Below are positions 11,921 to 23,671 of a stretch of DNA of 64,000 bases, piece after piece. Position 1 is the stretch's first letter, and each line of letters begins with the position of its first letter. The translations under genes and the position numbers were made by a program. The notes beneath the pieces are model-generated. The model was given only the letters and a program-made list of their open reading frames with translations, had not been told where the DNA came from and did no database searches. This DNA is from Rutstroemia sp. NJR-2017a BVV2 (lineage: Eukaryota; Ascomycota; Leotiomycetes; Helotiales; Rutstroemiaceae), in NCBI GenBank assembly GCA_002946415.1, contig NJPS01000062.1, positions 310,001 through 374,000 on the forward strand, written 5' to 3'.

Positions 11921-13629
11921 ATGGGATGGGATAGGATAGGATGAGAGGATAAGGATGGTATTATGCAGGTATTCCCAAATGTGGATGAATGGACGGATAA
12001 ACGGGCTTGGCTTGGATGGGATAGGATGGGATGGGATGGGATGGGATGGGATGGCAAAGCTAGCTTTGGAGAGTGAGAAAGCGGTTGGCTGAACTTACTG
12101 GGAAAGGGGTTGGGGCTGTGGGATAGACAGATATGGCTTTGGTCTGCGGTTTGATTTGGTGGGACTCTATCTTTTGTTTGAAAAGATATATTGTGTATAT
12201 TGTGGTTATGGTAACTCTTTTGAGAATGAATATATGAGTAGATTAATGGGTGGTTTTTATGCGTATTGTGTGTATTGTGCTGCAGGTTGTGTATATATAG
12301 ATGGGATGTATAGGAGAATGAGATGGATATATCCTGATTACTGTGATTGATGACTAGCAAATCATGCTGTAGATGGAGGAAGATTCATATGGACAAGATT
12401 CCAAGATAAGGATTCGGTTTTGCAAGATGAGCAGGGTAGGGTAGCTAGAATGTAATGGATGGTTCAACGGCTATATTGATGTCGAGGTTGAGGTTTCTAT
12501 CCTCTAAGATAGGTAGGTAGTGCCCAAATAGATATAAATCTAAAGTTATACCAATTCTATAATCTCAACGAACTATTCTTTATTTCTCTTTCGGGTATTA
12601 TATATTTTGGTAATATATATCCGCGAATACAGTAGATAGTATGTTTGTAGATGGTATTGGTTACTGTACTCATTACATTACCATTACCGCATACACGCAC
12701 GGATCCATTCATCCGTCTCTTCTCGTTTCGGCTGGGAGGAAAGGCGTCGTAAGCTTTATCCGTGAGATAGGTAGGCGGGAGATTTTTCCCGGGGGAGCAT
12801 TTATGGGGAATAAGGGCATAGAGGGGATAGAGAGGAGGAGATGGGGTTTTGTTGCAGGTCTGAGGTTTTGCCCAGACTTTTAGGGAGAGCGAGGGAGAGG
12901 TGGTGCGAGAGGATGATGATGCAATAGCTTGTGGTGAAAGGGAAGGGGTGATGATGGTATAGCGTTGATTAGATTGGATTGGGAAGGGGAGAGAGCTTGG
13001 GATTGGGGGACGGGGATAATTTGGAATTGGAAGTGGTGATTTGGAATTGTGAGGTAAGGGTTTTAGGTACGGTGAGGTAAGACGAGGTGGGATATTGGTT
13101 GGTTGGTTGGTTGGCGTGTTGGAGAGAGTATACGAAGGTAGACTGGCAGAACAGAACTTTGGGTGCTACGAAGTACATTCTGTAACTATCTGATATGAAA
13201 ATTGCCTTTCCTTTCTGGGAGATGTGCGCCTTGGAAGGATGATCAGGGTTGAATAAATATCACGTGATTGCGCGCACTTGGATGTAAGGACGACACGTGA
13301 GCAAGGAAGCACTGAATTCACATCATCTTCATCTACTTTTTTTTTATCTTTGAGAAGATGTATTTTCTTGGAGAATATTCTTGATTCAAATGGATGAGTG
13401 GCTGTATAATGAACATGTTGTTTTCGAACTAACTTATTCGCCTTCCTTTCTTTTTCCTTCTGGTTTTTCACATAGCCAAAAGCGACGCCACACCTGAAAG
13501 AGTTCCTATTCTAGTATATATCCAATCCATCTCACCGGTCTGCGTATTCACGGAAAACAAATCGTTCCATCAGTCAATCGGACTTCCTCCCCCCACACTA
13601 ATCTATCATCTCCATCTGGTGACCTCCCA
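11921..13629. other. Intergenic region after glucokinase
   Basis: About 1.7 kb without a supported gene. It starts with GGGAT/GGATA pentamer repeats and continues through G-rich and AT-rich stretches. One copy of TACGAAGTA lies at 13167-13175. The right end (13300-13629) is the probable promoter of the RecA-like gene, including a T-run near 13337. Confidence 0.6.
12014..12054 (+). repeat. Pentanucleotide GGGAT tandem repeat
   Basis: Seven to eight copies of GGGAT, one imperfect (GATAG). A looser cluster of the same unit lies at 11925-11950 just after the glucokinase stop. Confidence 0.85.
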
Positions 13630-15647
13630 ATGGCTGAGCCCAGCTCGCCGACTCTGGAACCAGCAAAACCAATAACAGCCGATCGACTGCTGGAGCTAGA
13701 AGAGAAGCAAAGGAATAGATTTACGGGTGCGGGAAGAGCGCGACGGATAGGAACGGGATGTGGGGAGATTGATGGGTATGTACTTGCGGCGGGGAGGGGT
13801 GAGGGAGAGAGTGGAGGGGAGAATGGGGATGTGGAGGGTAATATAGAGGGGAATAGGGGGGAGAATGGGAGAGGGAATGATGGAGTGGCTGGAGGTGGGT
13901 TTGAAAGGGGGATTGTGGTGGGGTTGAGTGCGGCGGAAGGGGATGAGGGAGAGGGGAGGGGTGCGAGGTTGGTAGGTTTTTCTTCTGTTTGTTTATTTGT
14001 TTTTGAAGGATATGAAGTTCTGTGATCCCAAAATGGATACCACTTCTGAGAGTGTGACAATTGTGATCTATCAGTGGATTCCGCTTCACAGGTTCAGGTT
14101 GTTTTTTGGTGGGGGGTGGGGGAGGGAAGTCCCTTCTTTTCGGGGGACTCTGGGTTCAGATGGAATTATAGGGGATTTCGTTCTTCTTTCTGGTTGACGA
14201 TGGAGATGGGTGAGGATTTTATGGTGGCTTGACCGAGTTTACAAACATCTGTATCTTGCTGGGAATATGTGTATTGAGTCAAGTGGCTCGAACAATCAGG
14301 GTAGTGGACTACTTTTAAGAATACTCGGTCACCATGACAGGGTGGTCAGGAGCTCCTCCATTGTGGGCGCAAAATGACATTGGCTGAACATCTTCGTTGG
14401 GTGTTACGAATTGTACTCAAAGTCATGAAGCTGACTCCCTTTTCCAGACCTCCCTCCACGTCATAGCGTCCGTTCTTCTTTCACATCTCAAACTATCTGA
14501 ATCTCCTTCTAAATCGGAAGACGCTGCAAAACCAAAGGTCATTGTAGTTGACACAACTGGATCATTTCCTCTTACTCTACTCGCCAAGGTCCTGAGATTT
14601 CGGCTTTCCAAGTTGAAAGGTGAAATGCAAGCTAAAAATAACACGATTGGGCGCCAAGTTGACTCTCCTCATCTTGGAGCTGGTGACGAGGAGAATAAAC
14701 AGCTAAGTTCTATGTTGGATCTTGTGGCTATCAGTAGAGTATTCGACATTGAAGGTCTTTGGGAGGTCTTGAGTGAGATTGCTCGCACAACTAACCAGGT
14801 TAACAATGATGAGACTGAGGAGGGACTCATGAGTAGTCCTCCATGGCGTGAAGAGCTGGGGGCAGATAACAGGGAGGTTCAACCTCGCATACCTGATGAA
14901 ATCGGCGACAGTGAAGAAGAAGAAGATTCAGACCTACAATCACCAACTCCACCACCACCTAAACCAGTATTCAAATCTCACAACACATCCACCGACACCG
15001 GTCCAGAGCTCCTCATAGTAGATAACATGCACCATCTAATATCCCACCTCTTCACGCATTCCGAAAAAACCGCAGCACATAATCTCCTTTCTCTTCTCTC
15101 AAGAACCATACATACACTAACGCATACACAAAATCTCCTGACCATTCTTCACAACTCAACAATCTCAACTAAAACAAACTATCCCACCCCTCGCAGACCT
15201 GCCGCACCGCCAACCATCCAATCTATCTTCACCGCATCCACACATCTCAAACCCTCCCTCGGTCGTATCTTTGACCAGTTCGTCGACTTGCATGTGATGA
15301 TTTCGCGCGTGCCGAAGTTTAGAGAAGATGCGGAGATGGCTTATGCGGGAGAAGATGGAGGTGATGAAAGCAGGGAGGCGAATGAGTGTTTGATCTTCGA
15401 GGTTTTGAGGGATGAATGCCCGGTTTCGGCGGTGGAGAGAGCTGCTGGGAGGAGGTTTGCGGATCGGGAGGAGAGGTGGGGGTGTTTTGAGATTGGGACG
15501 GATGGGGTGCAGTTGAGGGATGCTTTTAGGAGGGGTGTGCATGGTGTGGGGGATATTGGGTCCGGTGGTGGTGGGAATGATCGAGGGGGAGAGCATGGTG
15601 GGGGAAGTCCAGCGAGATTGTATGGATTTGGTGGACGGAGGGTGTGA
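13630..15647 (+). CDS. Rad51-paralogue-like RecA-fold DNA repair protein
   Basis: Two exons, 13630-13971 and 14448-15647 (513 aa), joined by a 476-nt intron. Its acceptor is preceded by CTGAC and a pyrimidine tract. RecA-family features: RRIGTGCGEIDGYVL near residue 35 (the substrate-specifying lead-in), GGGFERGIVVGLSA (the strand before the P-loop), TSLHVIASVLLSHL (the helix after it), VIVVDTTGSFPLTLLAKVL (equivalent to the DTEGTF strand), ISRVFDIEGLWEVL, Walker B PELLIVDNMHHLI, and LGRIFDQFVDLHVMISRVP. This fits a Rad51 paralogue (Rad55/Rad57/XRCC type) assisting homologous recombination in the nucleus. The P-loop region carries no GK(T/S), and a Gly/Glu/Asn-rich stretch of about 40 residues interrupts it. 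The C-terminus is Gly-rich. The exact paralogue cannot be named. The long intron leaves some doubt about the junction. Confidence 0.72.
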
Positions 15648-16557
15648 GAGTAGATTGCTGTATGAATAGTTGATTGTGAACGAGTAGATGGTATGCTGGT
15701 AGAGATTGTTAAAATTGCAGAGTTAGGTCTGATTTTACATTGGGAGGAAACAGATGGAAGACACAGTGGTCACCCAAATGGACCACAAGAGAGGAAGGCT
15801 GGATAGAATAGGTCAGGAAGTACCTGAAGGTTATGCTACAAGTGGTTGAAGCATATGGCATGTCCTAGTACTTGATCTCTGCCAGAGAGAAGAATTGACC
15901 TATCTGAACCAGACCCCACATACCTATAAGAGATAGGAATGCCACGGTTTGGAGGTTCAACCCCATAACCTCTTCACTTCACTTCATACCAAATATACAT
16001 GTTTGGAGGTGTTTGACAGTTATGCCTCATCAATCGGCTTGCAGCACACGTGAGGCAAGCGCCTTTACAGTGAAATACCCCTCGTTGTTTCTACAACTTC
16101 AAAGCAGCATGTCATGGATGATTATTCCTTGATTCATGAATCTCAAGCGAAAGACATAGTAACATTCTACATCTACGACGGTAGTGAGATTACGCACATC
16201 TGATTCGTGGAAGTGTTCAAGCCACGTGCTTGCTCGTGCATAGCCTCAGCCTACCTCGACTTTACTTTCAACTTTACTTTCAACGCTCTTCACGCTGAAA
16301 ACATCAATCGGGATTAACTCTTACTGTCGCTCAGGAAAGCCTTTCTTGCGGGAGTAATCATTGCGAGATCTTCAAGTTTTTACGCATCCAGCAAACCACC
16401 TCGTCAGTCACCTTCGCCTTCGCCATCACCTGCTATCCATCGATTGCCATTCCCACTCAGCGAAAGTGCCGCTCGCCTACATCAGCCCGTTTCATCGTAT
16501 CGCAATAGCCGCATATACGCAGACCTTTCCTGTGTCCATACCTGGAGCTTCTTCACT
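15648..16557. other. Intergenic region upstream of the HET-domain gene
   Basis: About 0.9 kb with no supported gene. Two CACGTG cores lie near 16046 and 16223, a common fungal bHLH-binding word. The last 200 nt are the likely promoter and leader of the HET gene. The frame is open upstream of 16558 to an ATG at 16444, but those residues look like translated leader. Confidence 0.5.
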
Positions 16558-18827
16558 ATGCTGTGCCAAATGTGCGATCGTCTGAATGTTGAAGATATCA
16601 TGGAGTTGAAGAGAACTAACGACAAAAATATTAAAGAATTTAGCACTGCTGATTATGTATATTGGGAACATTATTCGACATTGAAAGACCTGAAAGCAGC
16701 GGCCAAATACTGTGAACTCTGTGATTTGATCGTAAGAAGATCCAGATATATGGATCAATATCATCGGCCGCGCCCGGATAGCAAGGCTTTCCTGACTCAG
16801 AGCGAAAATATTGACCTTGTGGTTTTCATTGAGGCGGAGCGGTATTTAAATTCAACGTCTGGAATATCAAGGTTACGCCCAGAACAAGAGCAACCTGTGT
16901 TGGATATGGAAGTTTTAGATACTCTGGTCTTTGCTAACAAGCCACGCCGTCCTATATGGTGGTTGATCAGCGATCATAATTCGTTCTGCAAACTGGGTTT
17001 TCCTATGTTGGTGTTTCGTCTAAATGCGCCACGAGGTACTTGCTCATATACCTAGACTCATAGAGAGATTGCAATTGCTGACTCTGAATATTAGGACATG
17101 CCAAGCATATTAACGGCAAACAGATCGGTCATTTTCCACTCGTGGACGAACTTGACTCGGAAGAAAATTATGGAATTGCTCGAGAATGGATTAATAACTG
17201 CATTGACACGCATACTCACTGCAGTCCAATTGAAGACAAGATTCTACCTACTAGACTAATCGACGTTGGTTCCGAGGGGACTGATCCGCGGCTGGTGCAA
17301 ACGGGTGGACTCAAGGGAAAGTATCTTGCATTGAGCCACTGTTGGGGTGGCTCTACATGCAGTGGCCTGACTTTGGCAACCATACAAACTTTCGAGAAGA
17401 AAATCACATTGTCTGAATTGCCCGTGAATTTTCGAGATGCGGTGTTAATCACTCACAGTCTTGGTTTCAGATACTTGTGGATTGATTCGCTGTGTATCAT
17501 ACAAGACTCAAAAAGCGATTGGGAATTAGAATCCAAGAACATGGGAAATATATTCCGGAGTGCATTTCTTACCATTGCGGCGGCACGCGCACTCAATGCG
17601 CATGATGGGATTCTCAATGCCGAGTCTCTTGCAACGCCCTCATATGCACAGGAGATCGGACTAGATACATTTTATGACGAATATATTGATAGAGCAAAGG
17701 CTCGACTCAAAATCTGGAGCGATCGGAAGTCGAACGACACCGTGGATGTGATAGCCAGAGTCTTCGAGAACCTCGGAGATTTACACGACACGGGAGCTTT
17801 GAATAACCGAGGCTGGACATTACAAGAGCAGGTTTTTTCTCCTCGCATGTTATACTTTGGTGGTCAACAGATCTACTGGCGGTGCTTGCACGGCTACCTT
17901 GCCGCAGATGGCATACCTGTACACGCCAATTCAATCGAGAGCTACATGAGCCTCTTACCAAGCTTTCACGAGCACTCGCGGCCTTCCGAGATCAACCTTG
18001 AAGATGTTATGACAGGATACCATAACCTGGTCATAGCATACAATACCCGCGATCTGACCTATCCATCGGATAAGCTTCCTGCTTTTGGTGGTATTGCAGC
18101 ATACGTCCACAGCCTGGTGGGCGGGCACTACCTTGCCGGAATCATGAGCTCATGTTTCCGTGAAGGCTTACTTTGGCATCTTTTGACAATTTCAGATAAG
18201 CACGCCTATCATCTACACCGAGCACCTTCGTGGTCTTGGGCTATCGTTGACGGTCGGATAAGATTCAGCATGAGCCTTCTCCCATTAACACCAAACGATG
18301 CGAAGCTCGTTGGGCATCATATTGCACACACTGGCGAAAATCCCTACGGTTCCGTGCAAGCGGGTAATATACTGATAGAAGGAATGTCACTTGCTATGTG
18401 TCAAAGCTACGATAAACCCGGAGATCGCATTGGGTACCTCTACTGGGATAACCCATCTTATATGTCAAACATACGGATTTCTGAGTGCAATGGATTGTCG
18501 TATATGGCTATACATGAATACGGGCCGAACGTGGGTTTCAAGACCGAGGGAGAATTGAAGTTTTTGTTTATTGCGATCAAGGGATGCGGTACGCCGCATA
18601 GTGCCTCTAGGTCTGATCAACCGCATATCAAGCGCGCGCTTGGATTGTGCTTGATTGAGAATCAAAGTTCTGATGCCGGTAGCGATCCAGGCGTGGATGG
18701 GAATGTAAGCACTGAAGTCACATATCGCCGCATGGGACATGTCACAATTGAAATTGAGGGGGCAGAACAATGGGCTGCAATCATGACGTCAAAAGGATGG
18801 AAGAGGGAGACGCTGAAGTTGGTATAA
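16558..18827 (+). CDS. HET-domain protein (heterokaryon incompatibility type)
   Basis: Two exons, 16558-17035 and 17095-18827 (736 aa), with an intron ending in TTAG. The HET signature is clear: KYLALSHCWGG (about 236-246), RYLWIDSLCIIQDSKSDW (about 282-299) and NRGWTLQEQVFSPRMLYFG (about 380-400). The N-terminal region has paired cysteines (MLCQMCDRL and YCELCDLI), as often seen before this domain. HET proteins trigger cell death on fusion of unlike strains, and many paralogues have unknown partners. There is no NACHT, ankyrin or WD-repeat C-terminus. The C-terminal half contains PSWSWAIVDG, typical of this large fungal group. The start at 16558 is preferred over 16444 because family members often begin with such a Cys-containing motif. 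Confidence 0.9.
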
Positions 18828-20192
18828 TTCTGCATAGCTACAGCTTGGATAGGAAGTAATTACCGTTGTGAAAACGATGGAATAGCCTGGTGTATATATC
18901 TGTATATTTATATATATAAAATCTTATGACAAACGCCTAAGATGGCTATACAGAACTACACAGCCCTAGGCATCATGGCTTTCGACAGGCAGCACACTCG
19001 CATTGCCGTGTCTATGCTTTCTTGATCTTCCAATTCGCTCCAACACCAAAGATTGAGCAGGCATCCCATTCTTCAGCCATGGATAACTTAGCACTTGCCA
19101 AGCAGTCGGACTCGGTGGCCATCTCATCTCATCTCGGAGTACAAGAACAAAGTAGTACATTACATATAAGTTACGCCAAACACAACACAAACACAGAGCC
19201 ATGTATAATATAACACAAAACAAACAAACAACACATCTGCACCACACCGCACACAACAAAACATTTGCATTCGCACTATCCACACAGCCAGCACCAACGA
19301 CAAGAAAAAACGAAACTCCTCTGAAAAGCAAAAGCAAAATCCCCAACTTTATCTAACTTAAGACTAGAAGAAAAAGATGCACACCAGCTCGACATGACTT
19401 ATACATCTCATCCCATCCTCTCCTAGCCCTCCTCCCCGCCGGGACACTTATCCGTAGGTCTATAGTCTAAAAGAGAAGAAAGAAAAAGACAACTATCTAT
19501 CTCTTCATACATTCAGCTATATCTAGGTAATTCGTCTTTTGCACTCTCTCATCGGGAAAATATATGTGCTCACTTGAGCGGGTGGTCTAATATCAAAAAT
19601 GTAATATCTAGAGAGAATATACTCTATTCCCCTCCCCCCAAAACGCTATTTCAAGATCACGGAAGCACTCCTGACATTGACCCAACTAACCTCGGTGAAA
19701 GCAAAAAATGAAAAAGAAAAAGAAAAAGAAGCAAGAAAAGGGCCACCACCCACCTAGACATCCACACATACCATTCATATCATACCACCCACATCACATC
19801 ACATCACATAATATCATATAATCCATCCATTCCTATCATATCATACCCATCGATCTATCCCTCCATCTATAAACAAAGAAACAGCGCAGCGCACCGCACC
19901 GCACCGCAATGCAAGATCAATAACACACACAAAAAAGAAGCCCTTCTTTCCTTCCCTTTTCTTTCCTTTCCCAGCACCCCTGACCACCCAATGAACAAAA
20001 AGATGCAAATCCCGTGCAATTCTCTTCTCGTGACGATATTCGAATGCAGAACTCCCACACGACAAAATCTTCCATCTATGCCTCTATGCTTATTTCTTCA
20101 TTTTTTGGTATTTTGTGTTTTCATCATCATTTTCTCGACAATTCGGTCTTTGAAAACCCGACATGCATCCATCTCTATACCACAACCACTTC
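18828..20192. other. Intergenic region between convergent HET and ankyrin genes
   Basis: About 1.4 kb of 3'-flanking DNA for two converging genes. It is A/C-rich on the plus strand, with simple repeats: GAAAAA units near 19705-19730 and CATCA units near 19790-19810. No coding sequence is supported. Confidence 0.6.
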
Positions 20193-21032
20193 TCAGGCCG
20201 CCCCATCCTTCTTCTTCTTCTTCTCCTCCCTCACCCTCTTATACTCCTCCTGATCAAAATCACTATCACTCGCACTCCCCACACTCCCCGCATCATCATC
20301 CGGAGCGTCCCCTAAATCATCCGCAAAATCGAGGAAAACCTCATCCTTCCTGCCTTCATTTTCAAATTCCTTACACGCGCCCTCCAGATATTTCCTCAGC
20401 TCGACATTACTCGGATCGGCCAGCTCCGCCGGCGTCAAACTTGCTTTATTACGGATGCGCGGATCGGTGCCTGCTTCGACCATCATCTGGATGAGCGCGA
20501 GGCCCTCTTCCCAGCTGGAGGGTCCTTGGCGGTTTACCCAGTCGACAGCGCTGTGCAGGGGGGTGTTGCCGTCGCGGGCGGAGACGGGGTCGCATTCGAA
20601 GCCTTCTTGATCAAGGAGGAGGTCGATTACTTCGGCTGTTTAATATTAGCCCAAGCCCTCCCAAAACAGGAACAAAACAGCATAAGGAGAAAATAATAAA
20701 AAAAGCAAGAAAGCAAAAGCAAAAGCACTAACCATTCCCACGACTCGCAGCCTCATGGTATATATAATTCCCCATCACTGTCTTCGCGCTATTGAGCAGC
20801 GTAGCAGCGGCTTCTGCATCCGCGCATTCGTCGATGATTTCCTGCAGAAGATCGGTGTTGTTGTAGCGAGCTGCATCGACGAGTCGTTCGCGGGGGGAGG
20901 CTCCCTATGTGTGGATGTATATGTCAGTATATGAATGAGATGAAACGGTGGTTCTAGAACGCGGATATATTATACAACATAACATACCTCGATATCTTCA
21001 TCATGCTCGGGTTGAGCACGCGGGTCCGCCAT
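20193..21032 (-). CDS. Ankyrin-repeat protein, YAR1-like
   Basis: Three exons: 21032-20988, 20904-20733 and 20635-20193 (219 aa), all GT-AG, with phases joining. The protein begins MADPRAQPEHDEDIE. Ankyrin repeats follow: RERLVDAARYNNTDLLQEII, a repeat containing NYIYHEAASRGNAEVIDLLL (split by intron 2), and DGNTPLHSAVDWV. An acidic segment (DFADDLGDAPDDDAG) and a Lys-rich end (EEKKKKKDGAA) close the protein. The small size, early ankyrin repeats and charged tail resemble yeast Yar1, a chaperone for ribosomal protein Rps3. Orthology is inference. A 60-bp pentanucleotide microsatellite lies 18 nt upstream of the start, in the likely 5' leader. Confidence 0.8.
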
Positions 21033-21050
21033 TTCTGCGCTGCTGTTCTT

Positions 21051-21110
21051 TTTGCTTTGCTTTGCTTTGCTTTGCTTTGCTTTGCTTTGCTTTGCTTTGC
21101 TTTGCTTTGC
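21051..21110. repeat. Pentanucleotide TTTGC microsatellite, 12 copies
   Basis: Twelve uninterrupted copies of TTTGC on the plus strand, read as GCAAA on the coding strand of the ankyrin gene. The array ends 18 nt before that gene's start codon, so it is probably transcribed as 5' leader. Confidence 0.95.
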
Positions 21111-21172
21111 GTTTGTGTGTATGCCTGACTGCCCCCTTTTCTTTACTTCGGCTCTCGTGCTTCTGCTGAGTA

Positions 21173-21207
21173 TGGTATCGATGGTATGGTATGGTATGGT
21201 ATGGTAA
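21173..21207. repeat. Pentanucleotide TATGG repeat
   Basis: About six copies of TATGG, the second copy interrupted, in the same promoter interval as the TTTGC array. Confidence 0.8.
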
Positions 21208-21907
21208 GCAGCCAGAGAGATCTCTAAACAAAAGAGAATAGCAAAATCGAATCTCCTAGCTCAACTCTACACAACTCAACCACACCGCAAAGAAACCGAA
21301 ACAACGCAGGGAATCACACCGTTCTTCCGTCTCTCCGTCTGTAGGTAAGTAAACCAGACGACGTAGCCCGGGTATCTCGATCCTCTGTTTCAGCGTCTCC
21401 CGGCGTGCAACCAATTCCGCTTTTCTAAATCGGTATCGTTCTTCTTCTTATTGTCGTCTGAGGAGAAAGACAGTAAATGAATCAATCCGCAGGTATGTAA
21501 ACACAATATAGCCCCGTAGCGTCTCGAAAATTCCCGCCAGGTACAAGTAAGCTTCCAGTGCAGTATAATTCCCGGCAGCGCTACGCTACAGCATACATTA
21601 CATAAATTTCAGCCCAGCGCAAGCCACGCAGTTACACAGCGGGGCTAAAAATAGCGGGTGCGTGTTTGAGATGGGTGGGTGCGAGGCTGATTGGTTCGGC
21701 GTGAAATTTGGGGCGCAAGGCTGGGGGTTTTTGATTTTATTTTTTTGTTGCGACTTTGAGGGGAATGTTTTATGGAAGGAAGGAAGTGCTTGTGAACGCT
21801 TTTGATTTTTTGAAGCTTGATTTTTGAAATCGGGAGACGAGGGATATAGATAAGAGGTTATTACTGCGAAAGAAATACTTATACGTCTTAAACCACCTTT
21901 CTTCAAA

Positions 21908-22557
21908 ATGCTACTCTGTACGCTCCCCCTCCTCTCCTCCCAATCTTCCCCTCCTCCCTCCACCACCCAAACTAACCCTCCCCCTTCTCCCCAGTCTGTC
22001 CCACCTGCAGCAATATCCTCACCGTCTCCCCCACGCCCGTCTCCTCCTCCCCCTCCCCCGAGGACGCCGGTCTGAACCGTCTGGAGTGCCTGACCTGTCC
22101 TTATCAATACATACTGCAAAAAGCGATCTACGACCGGAAAACGTTCAAGCGCGAGGAGAAAGAGGATGTGTTTGGCGGGCCGGGTATGTGGGATAATGCG
22201 GATAAGACGGAGAAGCAGTGCACGGTGAGCGACTGCGATGGCATGGAGGCGACGGTGAGGCAGGTGCAGATTAGGAGTGCGGATGAGCCGATGACTTCGT
22301 TTTTTAGGGTGAGTGGGGGGTTTTCTTTTCTTATGTTCTTTGGGGGTTGGTGGAGGGGTGATTGGAGAGGGGAGGGAGAAGAGGGGGGTAGGGGGATGGG
22401 GATAGTGGAGATGGAGGGGGGAGGTTGTGTTGCATGATGGGGAAGAGGGTGGGCGCATAGAGGGAGAGAGTGTGGTTGGGTGTATGGTGATCGCGAACGA
22501 CAAATGCTAACTTTGGTGCAGTGTATGAAGTGTGGTGCTCAATGGAGAGAAAACTGA
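21908..22557 (+). CDS. RPC11: RNA polymerase III subunit RPC11 (TFIIS-like zinc protein)
   Basis: Three exons: 21908-21917 (only 10 coding nt), 21995-22308 and 22522-22557, giving 119 aa. The protein opens MLLFCPTCSNILTVS. The first zinc ribbon is completed by CLTCPYQY, followed by a linker with DVFGGPGMWDNADKTE. The second, TFIIS-like ribbon has CTVSDC, QIRSADEPMTSFFR with the acidic hairpin residues DE, and CMKCGAQWREN at the end. RPC11 gives Pol III its RNA-cleavage activity and helps termination and reinitiation on tRNA and 5S genes. The length is close to the usual 108-120 aa. The 10-nt first exon is needed to form the first CxxC (FCPTC spans the junction). The 213-nt second intron carries a GCTAAC branch site 11 nt before its acceptor. 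Confidence 0.95.
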
Positions 22558-22972
22558 ACGAGTGCTGGATATGGGAATACTCTGAACAGGAGGGTTATGT
22601 ACTGGGCCACAGCTGGACGATACATGCGCGTTGATGGAGGATCTCTCACGACAGTCATTGTCTTCAGATACCGGTACTAGCTTTGTAGTAGGGTTGGACT
22701 AGGCCCAAAGGAATACTGTATGAGTCGAGTGATATATAATTTGCACTTACAGCGAGGCGTCACGGTCAATATATTTCATGGGCTGTCGGTCTCTTTTGCT
22801 TGTAGCAGACCATTCTGGCTACTAGAATCCATTTTTGCACAAAATTAGCATATATGCCTTCCACACCGAACTCCTAATCCGTGCATTGAGTCCAATCATC
22901 CAGTCCGGAACTCCCAATGAATATGCCAAACCTTTTTCCCCAATGAAGAATACTAAAATCTTCCCCAAACAA
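22558..22972. other. Shared 3' flank of convergent RPC11 and MED31
   Basis: 415 nt between two converging stop codons. No gene is visible; it must hold both polyadenylation regions. Confidence 0.6.
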
Positions 22973-23671
22973 TCATTCCTTATTCCACCTCTCCACCGCA
23001 GCATAATCCTCACTCTGCAGCATACCAACAACCTCCAAACTCAAGCAATCTCTCCGGAACGTTTCATTCTGCAGCAATTCGAGATGTTTAAGACTCGGAC
23101 CGGGATACGTGAGATATTTGAGATACGGTGGTTGGGTGAAGTATTGTAGATATGCGAGGTAAGCTACGAAAGCTGGTGAGCTAAGGAGAGTGCCGGAGTT
23201 GAGAGACGCAAGATGGTTGAGGTAGAGAGGAGAAGATAGACCGTTTACAAACTAGATTGGTGTGTTAGTTGGGAGGTTTGGTGCTTGAGAATAGCAATGG
23301 GATGTAGGAGGTAAATGTAGTAAAAATGCGACGTAGAATTAAGCAGACGAGACGACGTGATAGGAGCGCCGCACATATGAGAAAAGCTTGGAGCAGTCCG
23401 GCATAGCATGCCCAATCCCGAACCACAATGATCGAATGCGCATCTTATTAATTCGCCCTCTCCGCCAAAGCGACTGGCAACTCTAGTTCAAATGCTTTAT
23501 TCCGCAACCACAACCGCACCTCAAAGAAATGACTTCCAAACCTACCTCAAGTTCAATCTCAAATCGAGTGAACCCTCCAAACTTCGGCTCATTAGAATCA
23601 TCCGGAACCGGCGGTGGAGACTGATCGCTCTTCATTATAACATCCTGCAGCGCGGAATCCGACATCCTCAT
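22973..23671 (-). CDS. MED31: Mediator complex subunit 31 (Soh1)
   Basis: Two exons, 23671-23546 and 23251-22973 (134 aa), with a 294-nt GT-AG intron in phase 0. Motifs: PPPVPDDSNEPKFGGFTRFE, then the highly conserved core EIELEFVNGLSSPLYLNHLA, YLAYLQYFTQPPYLKYLTYP and LKHLELLQNETFR. These are the defining helices of Med31 (Soh1), which sits in the Mediator middle module contacting Med7 and supports Pol II transcription. The intron falls inside the core, between IELE and FVNG. The family match itself reveals the second exon, which lies in an otherwise unremarkable stretch. The start may be the ATG at 23671 or at 23665; both precede the conserved region. Confidence 0.93.

Noticed and set aside
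12014..12054. GGGAT repeats as interstitial telomere sequence
   Set aside because: The unit is not the fungal telomere repeat TTAGGG; it is a simple pentamer.
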